DNA of 64,000 nt from Kribbella capetownensis (GTDB lineage Bacteria > Actinomycetota > Actinomycetes > Propionibacteriales > Kribbellaceae). Below the pieces are notes generated by a model. The model was not told where the DNA came from. It did no database searches and worked only from the letters and a program-made list of their open reading frames with translations. Positions within the stretch are counted from its first letter, which is position 1. The number at the start of each line of letters is the position of its first letter. Below are positions 1-8,352 of this stretch, one piece after another. Both the position numbers and the translations under genes were made by a program. The DNA lies in NCBI RefSeq assembly GCF_004331485.1, contig NZ_SJKD01000001.1, positions 1,550,001-1,614,000 on the forward strand, given 5' to 3'.

Positions 1-1168
1 CCAGCGGCAACAGCAGCCCGTTGAACGCTCCCGCGAACACGAGCAGCCGGGCGGGCGCCGTACCGACGGCCAGGAAGATCACCGTGCTGACCGCGATGAA
101 CAGCACGACGAGAACAGTCCTCGTCCCCTCCGACGTCTTCGTCCGCGAGGTGACGAACGTGACGGTCGTGTACGCCGCTCCGATCACGCAGGCGATCGAG
201 GCCGCCCACAACACCACGCCGAAGGCGCGCAGCCCGACTTCGCCGGCCGCGTGCTGGAACGCCGATGCGGTCGGGTTGTCCGGATCGAGGGTCGCTCCAC
301 CGGCGACGACCCCGAGTACGGCGAGGAAGAGGGCGACCCGCATCAGGCCGGTGAGCAGGATCCCGCCGACCGCCGCGCGGCTGATGTCCCGGACGTACGG
401 CGGCCCGGACACCCCGGAGTCGAGGAGCCGGTGGGCACCGGCGTACATGATGTAGCCGCCGATCGTTCCACCGATCAGGGTGGTGATGACGAGGAACTCC
501 GCGTGGGACGGCAGTACGACGTTCCGCAGCGCCTGGCCGACCGGTGGGTCCGAGGTGATCGCGACGTACCCGGTGAGCAGGATGATCACGCTGCCGAGAG
601 TGATCACCAGGCGATCCATCGCGACCCCGGCCCGCCGGGACAAGAAGATGCCGATGGCAATGACTGCGGAGAGTGCACCACCGAGCCGCGGATCCAGCCC
701 GATCATGGCGTCGGTGCCGAGCCCGGTGCCGGAGACGTTGCCGATCGTGAACACGAGCCCGCCGGCGAACAGCAGTGCGGACATCGCCGTACCGAGTCTG
801 GGCGCGACCAGGTTGCCGAGCTCCTGGGCCCGGCGCCCGGAGACGCCGATCACCCGCCACACGTTCAGTTGCACCGCGATGTCGACCAGCACCGAGACGA
901 CGATCGCGAACGCGAACGCCGCGCCGAGCGACACCGTGAACAGCGTGGTCTGGGTGATGAAGCCCGGCCCGATCGCGGAGGTGGCCATCAGGAACATGGC
1001 GCCGATCAGCGTCGACCGGTTGCCGGTCTTCATGACGTTGTCCGGCGTCTTGCGCCCGGCCGCGGGGGCGAGCCGGCGGGCATAGGGATTGGTCCGGCGC
1101 ACCACCGGTTTCGTGGTGGGGCGGCGGGGAGGCTTCGCGCGGTACGGCCGCGAGGTGGGCATCGGCAT
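1..1168 (-). CDS. NRAMP-family-like membrane transporter (3' end outside window)
   Basis: Reading from 1168 to the left edge gives an open frame of about 389 codons with no stop, so the C-terminus lies outside the window. The start at 1168 has a GAGGAGA ribosome site about 9 bases upstream; a second ATG lies two codons in. A basic N-terminal tail of about 45 residues precedes many hydrophobic helices. The first helix carries IGPGFITQ where classical NRAMP proteins have the DPGN metal-binding motif, and the sixth-helix region carries GGYIMYAGAHRLLD in place of the MPH motif. This resembles the YcsG-like NRAMP branch rather than MntH manganese transporters. Substrate is unknown; loss of both metal motifs argues against ordinary Mn/Fe transport. 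It is divergent from a GntR regulator, which probably controls it. Confidence 0.8.
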   Translation of the reverse strand, partial: MPMPTSRPYRAKPPRRPTTKPVVRRTNPYARRLAPAAGRKTPDNVMKTGNRSTLIGAMFLMATSAIGPGFITQTTLFTVSLGAAFAFAIVVSVLVDIAVQLNVWRVIGVSGRRAQELGNLVAPRLGTAMSALLFAGGLVFTIGNVSGTGLGTDAMIGLDPRLGGALSAVIAIGIFLSRRAGVAMDRLVITLGSVIILLTGYVAITSDPPVGQALRNVVLPSHAEFLVITTLIGGTIGGYIMYAGAHRLLDSGVSGPPYVRDISRAAVGGILLTGLMRVALFLAVLGVVAGGATLDPDNPTASAFQHAAGEVGLRAFGVVLWAASIACVIGAAYTTVTFVTSRTKTSEGTRTVLVVLFIAVSTVIFLAVGTAPARLLVFAGAFNGLLLPL

Positions 1169-1250
1169 GGCGGGGTCTCCTCGGTCGAACGGGCTGCTGT
1201 CGGGATCGACTCCATGGCTGTGAGTAACGAGTGATGACTCGAGCGTAGAG

Positions 1251-1263
1251 ATTGTTCAACAAT
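1251..1263. promoter_or_regulatory. Probable GntR (FCD-type) operator
   Basis: ATTGTTCAACAAT is a perfect 6-bp inverted repeat around one central base. It lies between the divergent permease and GntR genes. FadR-type GntR proteins commonly bind TTGT-n-ACAA-like palindromes, so autoregulation and control of the permease are inferred. Confidence 0.5.
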
Positions 1264-1325
1264 CCTGCAAGAGTCTTGTTCCACTAAACTTCCCCTCACC
1301 GCCTCGGGTGGGCGATGATGCGGAG

Positions 1326-2048
1326 ATGAGCACGGGTGGGGCCGACGAGGGCCGGCAGGCATGGTTGCGGACAGTGGCCGCCGATGTCGCGCGGCTGGAC
1401 CGCAGCAGTTCGGCCGAGCGGGCCGCCGACATCCTGCGCCGCAGCATCACCGAGGGCGCGTTGCCGCCGGGCGCTCAGCTCTCCGAGATCGAGCTGACCG
1501 AGGTCCTGGAGGTCAGCCGGAACACGCTGCGGGAAGCGTTCCGGCTGCTCACCCACGAAGGGCTGCTGGTCTACAAGCTGCACCGCGGGGTCTTCGTCCC
1601 GGAGCTGGACGAGCGGGACGTGATCGACCTGTACCGGCTCCGCCGCGTCCTCGAGGTCGACGTCGTCCGTGGTCTGGCCGAGCGCGACCCGGAGCTGCCG
1701 GCCGGCCGGCTCGAGCCGTTGCAGGCCGACGTCGAAGCCGCCGAGGCAGCCGCGCTCGTCGACCGCTGGCCGGCCGTCGGTACGGCGAACATGCGGTTCC
1801 ACGAGCACCTGATCGGACTGGCCGACAGCACGCGGATGGATGCGATGACCGGACGCCTGCTGGCCGAGTTGCGGCTGCTCTTCCACGTGATCGCGACCCC
1901 GCGCGAGCTGCACGAGCCGTACATCGCGCGCAACCGCGGGCTGTACGAACTGCTCGAGGCGCGCAAGTACGAGCAGGCCGCGGCCGACCTGCATCAGTAC
2001 CTGCTCGACAGCGAGCAGGGGATTCTCGAAGCATTCCGGGCCCGCTGA
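1326..2048 (+). CDS. GntR family transcriptional regulator, FCD domain
   Basis: About 240 residues. An N-terminal winged helix (roughly residues 20-85, with SEIELTEVLEVSRNTLREA and the GLLVYKLHRGVFV wing) is followed by an all-helical FCD ligand domain with the expected conserved Asp, Arg and His residues (LYRLRRVLE, NMRFHEHLIGLA, ARNRGLYELLEAR). It fits the FadR subfamily, which senses small carboxylates, often through a bound metal. The ATG at 1326 is chosen because it begins just before conserved sequence; an in-frame GTG at 1308 is possible and neither has a strong ribosome site. It is divergent from the NRAMP-like permease across a palindrome at 1251-1263. The ligand cannot be told from sequence. 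Confidence 0.88.
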   Translation: MSTGGADEGRQAWLRTVAADVARLDRSSSAERAADILRRSITEGALPPGAQLSEIELTEVLEVSRNTLREAFRLLTHEGLLVYKLHRGVFVPELDERDVIDLYRLRRVLEVDVVRGLAERDPELPAGRLEPLQADVEAAEAAALVDRWPAVGTANMRFHEHLIGLADSTRMDAMTGRLLAELRLLFHVIATPRELHEPYIARNRGLYELLEARKYEQAAADLHQYLLDSEQGILEAFRAR

Positions 2049-2135
2049 TCCACCAGATGCCATAAGGGCTTGCGCGCCCCCGCCGTGACCTGAGTTGATA
2101 CCTGTAACCGTCAGCTGCAAAGGGGAGCACAGCGC

Positions 2136-3566
2136 ATGACCGACGACGACCGTACCGAGCAGACACCCAAGTCCTACCGCCCGATCGACGCGAAGGGGTT
2201 CCGGGAGTCCATCTCGCGCGGCTGGGGGCCCGTCGACCGATCCGTGACCGTGCCGGAGGGGCTTGCCGAGGCCGCGGCCGAGCACCGGAGCAAGCTGTCG
2301 GCGTCGCTGCCGGGCCGGCGGATCGCGATCGCGGCAGGGCGTGCACCGGTTCGTTCGAACGACACCGACTACCTGTTCCGCGCCGACAGCGACTTCGTCT
2401 GGCTCACCGGTTGCCAGGCCGAAGGCGCCGTACTGGTGCTGTCGGCCGACGGCGACGCGACGCTGTACCTGCGGGAGACCGCCGGGCCGGACGAGGCCGA
2501 CTTCTTCTCCAACGCGCGCGACGGCGAGCTGTGGATCGGGCCGGTGCCGGGGCTGAAGGACTGGTCGGACGCGCTGCAGATCCCGTGCCGCCCGATCGAG
2601 GAGCTGCCCCAGGGCGTGCGCGGCGCCGTGCCGTTCATGCTGTCGGTGCCCGGTGTCGAGCCGATGCTGGACGCGCTGGTCCGGACCTCCCCGACGGACG
2701 GGAACTCGCTGCGTCAGACGCTGGCGGAGCTGCGCCGGATCAAGGACGACTGGGAGCTGGACCAGCTGCGGGAGGCCGTAGCGGCCAGCGTGCTCGCGTT
2801 CGGTGACGTGGCGAGCGAGCTGCCGGAGGCGATCCGGGGCGGCGGGGAGCGGTGGCTGCAGGGCACCTTCGACCGGCGCGCGCGGACCGCGGGCAACGGC
2901 GTCGGGTACGCCTCGATCGTTGCTGCTGGCAATCATGCGCCGGTGCTGCACTGGGTCCGCAACGACGGCCCGGTGAACGAGGGCGACGTGATCCTGCTGG
3001 ACGCCGGCGTCGAGACCCGCACGCTGTACACGGCCGACGTGACTCGGACCTTCCCGGCCACCGGGGAGTACACCGCGGCCCAGCGGCAGGTGCACGACCT
3101 GGTGCACAAGGCCCAGTTGGCCTCACTCGACGCGGTGAAGGTCGGAGCGCCGTACCGCGCCTTCCAGTACGAGGCGATGCAGGTGCTGGCCGAGGGACTG
3201 CGCGACTGGGGGCTGCTCGACGTCTCGATCGACGAACTGCTCGGCCCGGACGGGCAGCAGCACCGCCGCTTCATCGTGTGCGGGACGGGCCACTACATCG
3301 GCCTCGACGTGCACGACTGTGACGCTTCGCGTCCGGAGGCCTACTTCGCCGGCGACATCGAGGCCGGGATGGCGCTCGCGGTCGAGCCGGGGCTGTACTT
3401 CCACCCGAACGACGAGACCGTGCCACCGGAGCTGCGCGGGATCGGAATCCGGATCGAGGACAACGTGGTCGTGCACTCCGACCGGCTCGAGATCCTCACC
3501 AAGGACCTTCCGATCACCACCGACGGCCTCGAGCAGTGGACGCGGTCCCACCTCGACGCGCGGTGA
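2136..3566 (+). CDS. Aminopeptidase P-type M24 metallopeptidase
   Basis: 476 residues, the usual length of PepP-type Xaa-Pro aminopeptidases. The N-terminal half is a creatinase-like domain (RSNDTDYLFRADSDFVWLTG is typical of PepP). The C-terminal half is the pita-bread metalloprotease fold with all five dinuclear metal ligands visible: Asp in ILLDAGVET, Asp in TADVTRTFP, His in GTGHYIGLDVHD, Glu in VEPGLYF and Glu in IRIEDN. It should remove N-terminal residues preceding proline in the cytoplasm. The ATG follows an AAAGGGGAG ribosome site. It stands alone after the GntR gene and is followed by two stacked hairpins at 3658-3720. Confidence 0.93.
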   Translation: MTDDDRTEQTPKSYRPIDAKGFRESISRGWGPVDRSVTVPEGLAEAAAEHRSKLSASLPGRRIAIAAGRAPVRSNDTDYLFRADSDFVWLTGCQAEGAVLVLSADGDATLYLRETAGPDEADFFSNARDGELWIGPVPGLKDWSDALQIPCRPIEELPQGVRGAVPFMLSVPGVEPMLDALVRTSPTDGNSLRQTLAELRRIKDDWELDQLREAVAASVLAFGDVASELPEAIRGGGERWLQGTFDRRARTAGNGVGYASIVAAGNHAPVLHWVRNDGPVNEGDVILLDAGVETRTLYTADVTRTFPATGEYTAAQRQVHDLVHKAQLASLDAVKVGAPYRAFQYEAMQVLAEGLRDWGLLDVSIDELLGPDGQQHRRFIVCGTGHYIGLDVHDCDASRPEAYFAGDIEAGMALAVEPGLYFHPNDETVPPELRGIGIRIEDNVVVHSDRLEILTKDLPITTDGLEQWTRSHLDAR

Positions 3567-3657
3567 CCGGACGACTCCGGAAAATTATCCGTCACAAGCA
3601 GTAACACTGACGCCCTCGGCAACGATGTAGCCAGCGGGGGAGGGTCGAACTCGGCCC

Positions 3658-3720
3658 GGCGCGTGGTTGTGGGGGGCCGCGAACCACGCGCCCGGCCGGG
3701 ACGGCCCCGACTGGGGCCGT
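3658..3720 (+). terminator. Two stacked hairpins between pepP-like gene and small ORF
   Basis: The first hairpin pairs 3658-3668 (GGCGCGTGGTT) with 3682-3692 in an 11-bp stem. The second pairs ACGGCCCC (3701-3708) with GGGGCCGT (3713-3720) around a four-base loop. There is no T-tract. They may end the upstream transcript or structure the leader of the 75-aa gene starting at 3757. Confidence 0.45.
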
Positions 3721-3756
3721 GGGGAACCCAGAATCCTGGGGCACGGGGAGCACGTC

Positions 3757-3984
3757 ATGAATCTACGAGTGCGCGTAGTTCACTGCGGCGATCAACGCTG
3801 GTACGCCGACATCGACGACGCCGATGATCCGCAGCCCGACGATCCGTTCTGGTACGTCGACCACTGCCGATCCCAGCCGCAGGCCCTGGAGTCCGCCTGC
3901 GCCGAACTTCGCCTGCTGGCGGGCCGGATGGTCCGCGGCGACGAGATCAACCGTGTGCTCGAGGTGACCGGCGTACCGGTCTGA
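3757..3984 (+). CDS. Small acidic hypothetical protein
   Basis: 75 residues. The start is ATG 3757, preceded by GGGGAG; a longer frame from 3667 runs through the hairpins and is unlikely. The product begins with a short strand (MNLRVRVVHCGDQRWYADI), then an Asp/Pro-rich loop (DDADDPQPDDPFWYVDH) and a helical C-terminus. It has no signal peptide or membrane segment. I do not recognise a named family; the composition suggests a small soluble alpha-beta protein. It is isolated, with hairpins upstream and a strong terminator after it, so it is probably a single-gene transcript. Confidence 0.6.
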   Translation: MNLRVRVVHCGDQRWYADIDDADDPQPDDPFWYVDHCRSQPQALESACAELRLLAGRMVRGDEINRVLEVTGVPV

Positions 3985-3997
3985 GCCACGCGGAACC

Positions 3998-4030
3998 CCG
4001 GGCCGGCGCTAGTTGGGAGCGCCGGCCCGG
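3998..4030. terminator. Bidirectional terminator hairpin
   Basis: A 12-bp perfect GC stem (CCGGGCCGGCGC at 3998-4009 with its complement at 4019-4030) and a 9-base loop sit between convergent genes ending at 3984 and 4038. No U-tract, as is common in actinobacteria. Confidence 0.7.
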
Positions 4031-4037
4031 ACTCGTC

Positions 4038-5525
4038 TCAGCCCACTGGTGGTACGGCGGGACAGCTGGCGCCTCGCTTCGGCACCTCGCGCGCGATCAG
4101 GTAGTCGTCGATCGTCGACTGCACACAGGGACTGGTCGTGTAGCTGCCGTGCCCCCAGCCCTCGTAGGTCAGCAGCCTGCCGTCCTTACCCAGCTGGCGT
4201 GCCACGCTCGTCGCCCAGTTGTAGCCGGTGGCCGGATCGTGGATCGCGTTGGCGAGCAGGATCGGAGTGTCCAGGCCGTGAACCTTCAACCGGTGCTGCG
4301 GGTTGGTGGCCGGTGGCTGCCCGAGGCACATCGACACAGCCATCAGCTGACCGGGGTAGCGCATGTCCGGGTTGTTCCGCGCCAGCCGGGCGAGATGACC
4401 TGCGTACTCTTTGTAGTCGCTGACCTGCAGGTTCCAGTCTTGGCAGAACACGGCCAGCGGGTTCGATGCCAGTCCGGGCGGGACCGGCGGCTGCGTAGTC
4501 GGCGGCGCACTGGCGTCTAACTGCTTCAGAGTGACCGCGAGCGCCCTCCACTCCGGGTCGTAGAGCTGGCGGAAGACAAAGAAGCTCAGGTTGAACGGCG
4601 TGGTCGCGACGTCCGGGTGCTGTGGGTCCGGCACCTCGCCGCGGTCGGCACGGGCCAGGAGGTCGGCCCACAAGGCATGGATGTCGCGCCCGTGCACCGC
4701 GCAGGCCGTTGCCGAGTCGCACCATTTCACGAACTCCGAGAACGAGTCCTGGGCCGCCTCGGCCTGGTCGTCGACGAACTCCTTCGCTGACGCCGCGCTG
4801 TGGTCGGCCACGCTCTCAAGCACCATCGCGCGCACCCGGCCCGGGTATGTCTCGGCGTACTGCCCGCCGAGCACGGTGCCGTACGAGCTGCCGTGGAACG
4901 AGATCGATGTCTCGCCGAGCGCCTTGCGGATCGCGTCGACGTCGCGCACCGTCTGCCACGTGTCGATGTGGTCGTAGACCGGCCCGGTGTGCTCGCGGCA
5001 GTCGGTCGCGAGCTGCTTGTTGTAGCGGATGGTGTCGCTGAAGGCCGTTGCGCTCTTGATGATCGGCGACGGCTGCTGGGCCAGCAGCGCGGCCGTGCAC
5101 TTCACCGGGTTGCTGCGAGCCACACCGCGCGGATCGAAGCTCACGATGTCGAACCGGTCCTGCAGGTCCTCGCTGAACCGGAACATGCCGGTCTTGATCC
5201 GATCGACGCCCGAGTCACCAGGACCGCCCGGCCCCCACATCAGTACGCCGACCCGGTCGCTCGGGGACTTCGCCGTACGCCGGGCGATCGCCAGGCCGAA
5301 CGTCGGTCCGTCCGGATCGTGCCAGTCCACCGGCACCTGCAGGGTCGCGCACTGCGATCCCTTCACTTCCGCGGGATCGTCCTTGCCCTCGGGCTTGCAG
5401 TCCGACCACTGCACTGTCACCGGCTTGGGTACATCGGCCGGCGCGGGCACCGCGGTCAGACCCGCCGCGGCGAATCCCAGGACCACACCCCACGCGGTGG
5501 TCCTGAGCACTTGTCTGGATGTCAT
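4038..5525 (-). CDS. Secreted tripeptidyl aminopeptidase, alpha/beta hydrolase (TAP-like)
   Basis: 495 residues with an N-terminal signal peptide (about residues 1-30, Arg-containing start, hydrophobic core, then AAAGLTAVPAPA). The alpha/beta hydrolase core follows, with the oxyanion segment MWGPGGPGDSG and the nucleophile elbow GSSYGTVLGG. Near the C-terminus, AIHDPATGYNWA and YEGWGHGSY supply the likely catalytic Asp and His, inside the TAP-like C-terminal domain that also carries the family's cysteines. Streptomyces homologues are exported and remove tripeptides from protein N-termini. The ATG has an AGGAGATT ribosome site. It is convergent with the upstream small ORF and divergent from the DUF3817 gene. 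Confidence 0.9.
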   Translation of the reverse strand: MTSRQVLRTTAWGVVLGFAAAGLTAVPAPADVPKPVTVQWSDCKPEGKDDPAEVKGSQCATLQVPVDWHDPDGPTFGLAIARRTAKSPSDRVGVLMWGPGGPGDSGVDRIKTGMFRFSEDLQDRFDIVSFDPRGVARSNPVKCTAALLAQQPSPIIKSATAFSDTIRYNKQLATDCREHTGPVYDHIDTWQTVRDVDAIRKALGETSISFHGSSYGTVLGGQYAETYPGRVRAMVLESVADHSAASAKEFVDDQAEAAQDSFSEFVKWCDSATACAVHGRDIHALWADLLARADRGEVPDPQHPDVATTPFNLSFFVFRQLYDPEWRALAVTLKQLDASAPPTTQPPVPPGLASNPLAVFCQDWNLQVSDYKEYAGHLARLARNNPDMRYPGQLMAVSMCLGQPPATNPQHRLKVHGLDTPILLANAIHDPATGYNWATSVARQLGKDGRLLTYEGWGHGSYTTSPCVQSTIDDYLIAREVPKRGASCPAVPPVG

Positions 5526-5646
5526 CAGGGGAATCTCCTGTCTGGGGAACTCCCTCGATCCTCAGCAACCGTTTGCCTACGCACATCGGGGAGCAGCCCT
5601 CGACACACCCCGGGCCGGGCTTGGGGGACTTGTTAGGGTCGGGGCG

Positions 5647-6030
5647 ATGACCGAGACGACTGTTGCCGCCCCGGCCGGCACGAAGAAACACGCGACCTGG
5701 TTCCGCACGGTGGCGATCGCCGAGGCGATCTCCTGGACCGGTCTGCTGATCGGCATGCTGTTCAAGTACGTGCTGTCCGACAACGAGCTCGGGGTGAAGA
5801 TCTTCGGCCCGATCCACGGCGGCATCTTCGTCGTGTACGTGCTCACCGTGCTGCTGGTGCGCGGCCCGCTGCGCTGGTCCTGGCCGGTCACGCTGCTCGC
5901 GCTGGCGGCCAGTGTTCCGCCGCTGTTCACCTGGTTCTTCGAGATCTGGGGGGTGCGCACGGGCCGGATTGACGACGGCCGGGACACCGCCGTACCGTCC
6001 AGGGCGTCAGCTAATTCAACCGCCGCATGA
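5647..6030 (+). CDS. DUF3817 integral membrane protein
   Basis: 127 residues with three hydrophobic segments and the family pattern AEAISWTGLLIGMLFKY, then IFGPIHGGIFVVYV, then a third helix. DUF3817 proteins are small actinobacterial membrane proteins of unknown function, sometimes located beside transporters or oxidoreductases. A Ser/Ala/Thr-rich tail follows the last helix. The ATG at 5647 is chosen over a long upstream frame that overlaps the divergent aminopeptidase gene. The stop lies one or two bases before the first helix of the glycine riboswitch, so the riboswitch transcript could begin inside this gene or be part of a read-through transcript. Confidence 0.82.
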   Translation: MTETTVAAPAGTKKHATWFRTVAIAEAISWTGLLIGMLFKYVLSDNELGVKIFGPIHGGIFVVYVLTVLLVRGPLRWSWPVTLLALAASVPPLFTWFFEIWGVRTGRIDDGRDTAVPSRASANSTAA

Positions 6031-6031
6031 A

Positions 6032-6160
6032 CCCGTGCGGGAGAGTCCCGGGCGCGACCCGGGCGCCGTAGGAGCAACTCTCCCCAAGAATCTCTCAGGC
6101 ACCTTCACCGCACGGGCGAGGCACCTCTGGAAGGCATCTGCCTGACAGAGCGGGGAGGAC
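6032..6160 (+). ncRNA. Glycine riboswitch (single aptamer plus ghost-like partner)
   Basis: A 9-bp P1 helix pairs CCCGTGCGG (6032-6040) with CCGCACGGG (6108-6116). Between the strands are the typical glycine-aptamer blocks GGGAGAGTCCCG, GCCGTAGGAGCAACTCTCCC and AATCTCTCAGGCA. A second, shortened element follows (GAGGCACCTCTGG, then CCTGACAGAGCGGGGAGG) whose CTCTG/CAGAG pair (6125-6129/6146-6150) looks like the ghost aptamer seen in single-aptamer glycine riboswitches. It lies directly upstream of serine dehydratase, so glycine availability probably controls serine breakdown. Whether glycine turns the gene on or off cannot be told by eye. Confidence 0.9.
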
Positions 6161-6199
6161 ACCAAACGGTCAATGGCGACCGGAAGGAACCTCCACACG

Positions 6200-7573
6200 A
6201 TGGCGATCAGCGTCTTCGACCTGTTCAGTATCGGGATCGGCCCGTCGAGCTCCCACACGGTGGGACCGATGCGCGCCGCCCGCACCTTCGCACTCGGCCT
6301 GGCCGACGCCGGCCTGCTGGCCACGACCGCGACCGTCGAGGCGCAGCTGTTCGGTTCGCTCGGGGTGACCGGGCACGGCCACGGCAGCAACAAGGCGGTC
6401 CTGCTCGGTCTCGAGGCCGAGGACCCCGAGACCGTCGTCACCCACTCGGTCGATGCGCGCGTCGAGACGATCCGCGAGCGCGGCCGGCTGCTGCTGGCCG
6501 GCACGCACGAGATCAAGTTCGACGAGAACGCTCACCTGGTGATGCACCGGCGCAAGGTGCTGCCGTACCACCCGAACGGGATGACGTTCGTGGCCCGGTC
6601 AGCGGACGGCGGCGTACTGCGGGAGCGGACGTACTACTCGGTCGGCGGCGGGTTCGTGGTCGACGAGAACGCGGCGGCCGGGGACCGGATCGTGCCGGAC
6701 ACGACTCCGCTGAAGTACCCGTTCACGACCGGCGCAGAGCTGCTCGACAGGTGCCGCGAGTCGCAGTTGCCGATCAGCGAGGTGATGCTCGCCAACGAGC
6801 TCGCCTGGCGAACCGAGACCGAGATCCACAACGGCCTGCTGCACATCTGGCAGGTGATGCAGGACTGCGTCCGCGAGGGCTGTGAGACCGAGGGCATCCT
6901 GCCCGGCGGCCTGAAGGTGCCGCGGCGGGCGCACGCGCTGCACCAGAAGCTGAGCCGCGATCCGTGGTCGGTGGATCCGCTCAAGGTGATGGACTGGGTG
7001 AACCTGTTCGCCCTCGCGGTGAACGAGCAGAACGCGTCCGGCGGGCGGATCGTCACCGCGCCGACGAACGGTGCGGCCGGCATCATTCCCGCCGTACTGC
7101 ATTACTACCGGCGGTTCGTGCCGGGGGCGACCGATGACGGCGCGGTCCGGTTCCTGCTCACCGCCGGCGCGATCGGCGTGCTGTACAAGGAAAATGCGTC
7201 GATCTCCGGCGCCGAGGTCGGCTGCCAGGGCGAGGTCGGCTCGGCCTGCTCGATGGCGGCGGCCGGGCTGTGCGAGGTCCTCGGCGGTACGCCGCAGCAG
7301 GTCGAGAACGCGGCCGAGATCGCGATGGAGCACAACCTCGGCCTGACCTGTGACCCGGTCGGCGGGCTGGTGCAGATCCCGTGCATCGAGCGGAACGCGA
7401 TGGCGTCGGTGAAAGCGGTCAACGCGGCCCGGATGGCGATGCACGGCGACGGGGTGCACGTGGTCACCCTCGACAAGGTGATCAAGACGATGCGCGAGAC
7501 CGGCGCCGACATGAAGATCAAGTACAAGGAGACGTCCCGCGGCGGCCTGGCCGTCAACGTCATTGAATGCTGA
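6200..7573 (+). CDS. sdaA: L-serine ammonia-lyase (iron-sulfur dependent, single chain)
   Basis: 457 residues when started at ATG 6200, which has a GGAAGGA site about 11 bases upstream; the ATG at 6173 would put 9 extra residues inside the leader. It starts with the classic [25 protein letters not shown], then the beta domain, then the catalytic domain with [22 protein letters not shown]. Cysteines in [30 protein letters not shown] and nearby are the [4Fe-4S] ligands of this family. It converts L-serine to pyruvate and ammonia in the cytoplasm. The glycine riboswitch just upstream fits because glycine and serine are interconverted by serine hydroxymethyltransferase. Confidence 0.96.
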   Translation: MAISVFDLFSIGIGPSSSHTVGPMRAARTFALGLADAGLLATTATVEAQLFGSLGVTGHGHGSNKAVLLGLEAEDPETVVTHSVDARVETIRERGRLLLAGTHEIKFDENAHLVMHRRKVLPYHPNGMTFVARSADGGVLRERTYYSVGGGFVVDENAAAGDRIVPDTTPLKYPFTTGAELLDRCRESQLPISEVMLANELAWRTETEIHNGLLHIWQVMQDCVREGCETEGILPGGLKVPRRAHALHQKLSRDPWSVDPLKVMDWVNLFALAVNEQNASGGRIVTAPTNGAAGIIPAVLHYYRRFVPGATDDGAVRFLLTAGAIGVLYKENASISGAEVGCQGEVGSACSMAAAGLCEVLGGTPQQVENAAEIAMEHNLGLTCDPVGGLVQIPCIERNAMASVKAVNAARMAMHGDGVHVVTLDKVIKTMRETGADMKIKYKETSRGGLAVNVIEC

Positions 7574-7673
7574 ACGCACCGGTCCCATGACGGAGCGGAA
7601 TCCTACGCTCGCGTAGTGGTAACTCGAGTGCCGAAAAGTTGCGATCTAGTGTGGAATTTCTTCCAAGGTCTGT

Positions 7674-8348
7674 TTGAAGCGCTGGTGCAACAGATACTCT
7701 CCGGGACTTGTGAGACCGATCGCTGCCGTGGCCGCCCGCCGCCCGCCCTGGCAGAATCCGCAGCGGCTGCGACAGATCGCCGGCGTCGCCGGCGCACTGC
7801 TGCTGCTCTACCTTGTCCTGGTCCTGATCGCCCTCCTCGGCGGCCCGCGGCTCGGTGCGCCGTTCCTGCCGCTGCCCGGTGGCGGACCGAACCCGGCCAA
7901 CCCGGTCGCCGGGCTCCAGCCCAGTCAGCCGACCAAGAACATCCCGACGATCCCAGGCGGCAGTACGCCGACCCCCGGTTCCACACCCGCGAGTACGCCG
8001 TTGCCGCCAGCAACCACCCCGGTGGAGACGACCGGCACGGGCGACCCCGTCGTCAACAGCGGCGTCAAGACGCCGTGCCCGACCCCGGTGGTCAAGCCCC
8101 CGAAGCAGGTCGCCGATCAGTACGATCCGACCACCCCGGTCGGCACCAAGCGGCCGCCGACGCACACCACCGCGCCGCCGCCCGACCCGACGACGAATCC
8201 TCCGAAGCGCCCGACCACCCCACCGCCCACGACGCCGGCGAACCCGCCGACGACTCCGGATGACCCGGGGACCCAGGACCCGGATCCGGACCCGCCGCTC
8301 ACGCTCGGCGGCCTGCTCGGCGGGCTCCTGCACACGCTCGGGCTGTAG
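7674..8348 (+). CDS. Membrane-anchored Pro/Thr-rich hypothetical protein
   Basis: About 224 residues. A basic N-terminus (RRPPWQNPQRLRQ) precedes one transmembrane helix of about 23 residues (AGVAGALLLLYLVLVLIALLG). The remaining 150 residues are a low-complexity extracellular-type tail of Pro, Thr and Gly (for example TTNPPKRPTTPPPTTPANPP) ending in a Gly/Leu segment GGLLGGLLHTLGL. It has no catalytic motifs. The listed start is TTG 7674 with a weak AAGG site; GTG 7710 is an alternative that still includes the helix. It probably sits in the cell envelope as a spacer or wall-spanning protein. The opposite strand is also open here, but only as an Arg-rich shadow of the GC-biased repeats. Confidence 0.6.
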   Translation: MKRWCNRYSPGLVRPIAAVAARRPPWQNPQRLRQIAGVAGALLLLYLVLVLIALLGGPRLGAPFLPLPGGGPNPANPVAGLQPSQPTKNIPTIPGGSTPTPGSTPASTPLPPATTPVETTGTGDPVVNSGVKTPCPTPVVKPPKQVADQYDPTTPVGTKRPPTHTTAPPPDPTTNPPKRPTTPPPTTPANPPTTPDDPGTQDPDPDPPLTLGGLLGGLLHTLGL

Positions 8349-8352
8349 AAGC

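Noticed and set aside
251..1234. Plus-strand open frame of 327 codons
   Set aside because: It is a shadow of the minus-strand NRAMP-like permease, whose helices and family segments are clear.
7560..8333. Minus-strand open frame opposite the Pro/Thr-rich protein
   Set aside because: Translation is an Arg/Gly-rich shadow of GC-biased repeats; the plus strand has a clear transmembrane helix and export-like composition.
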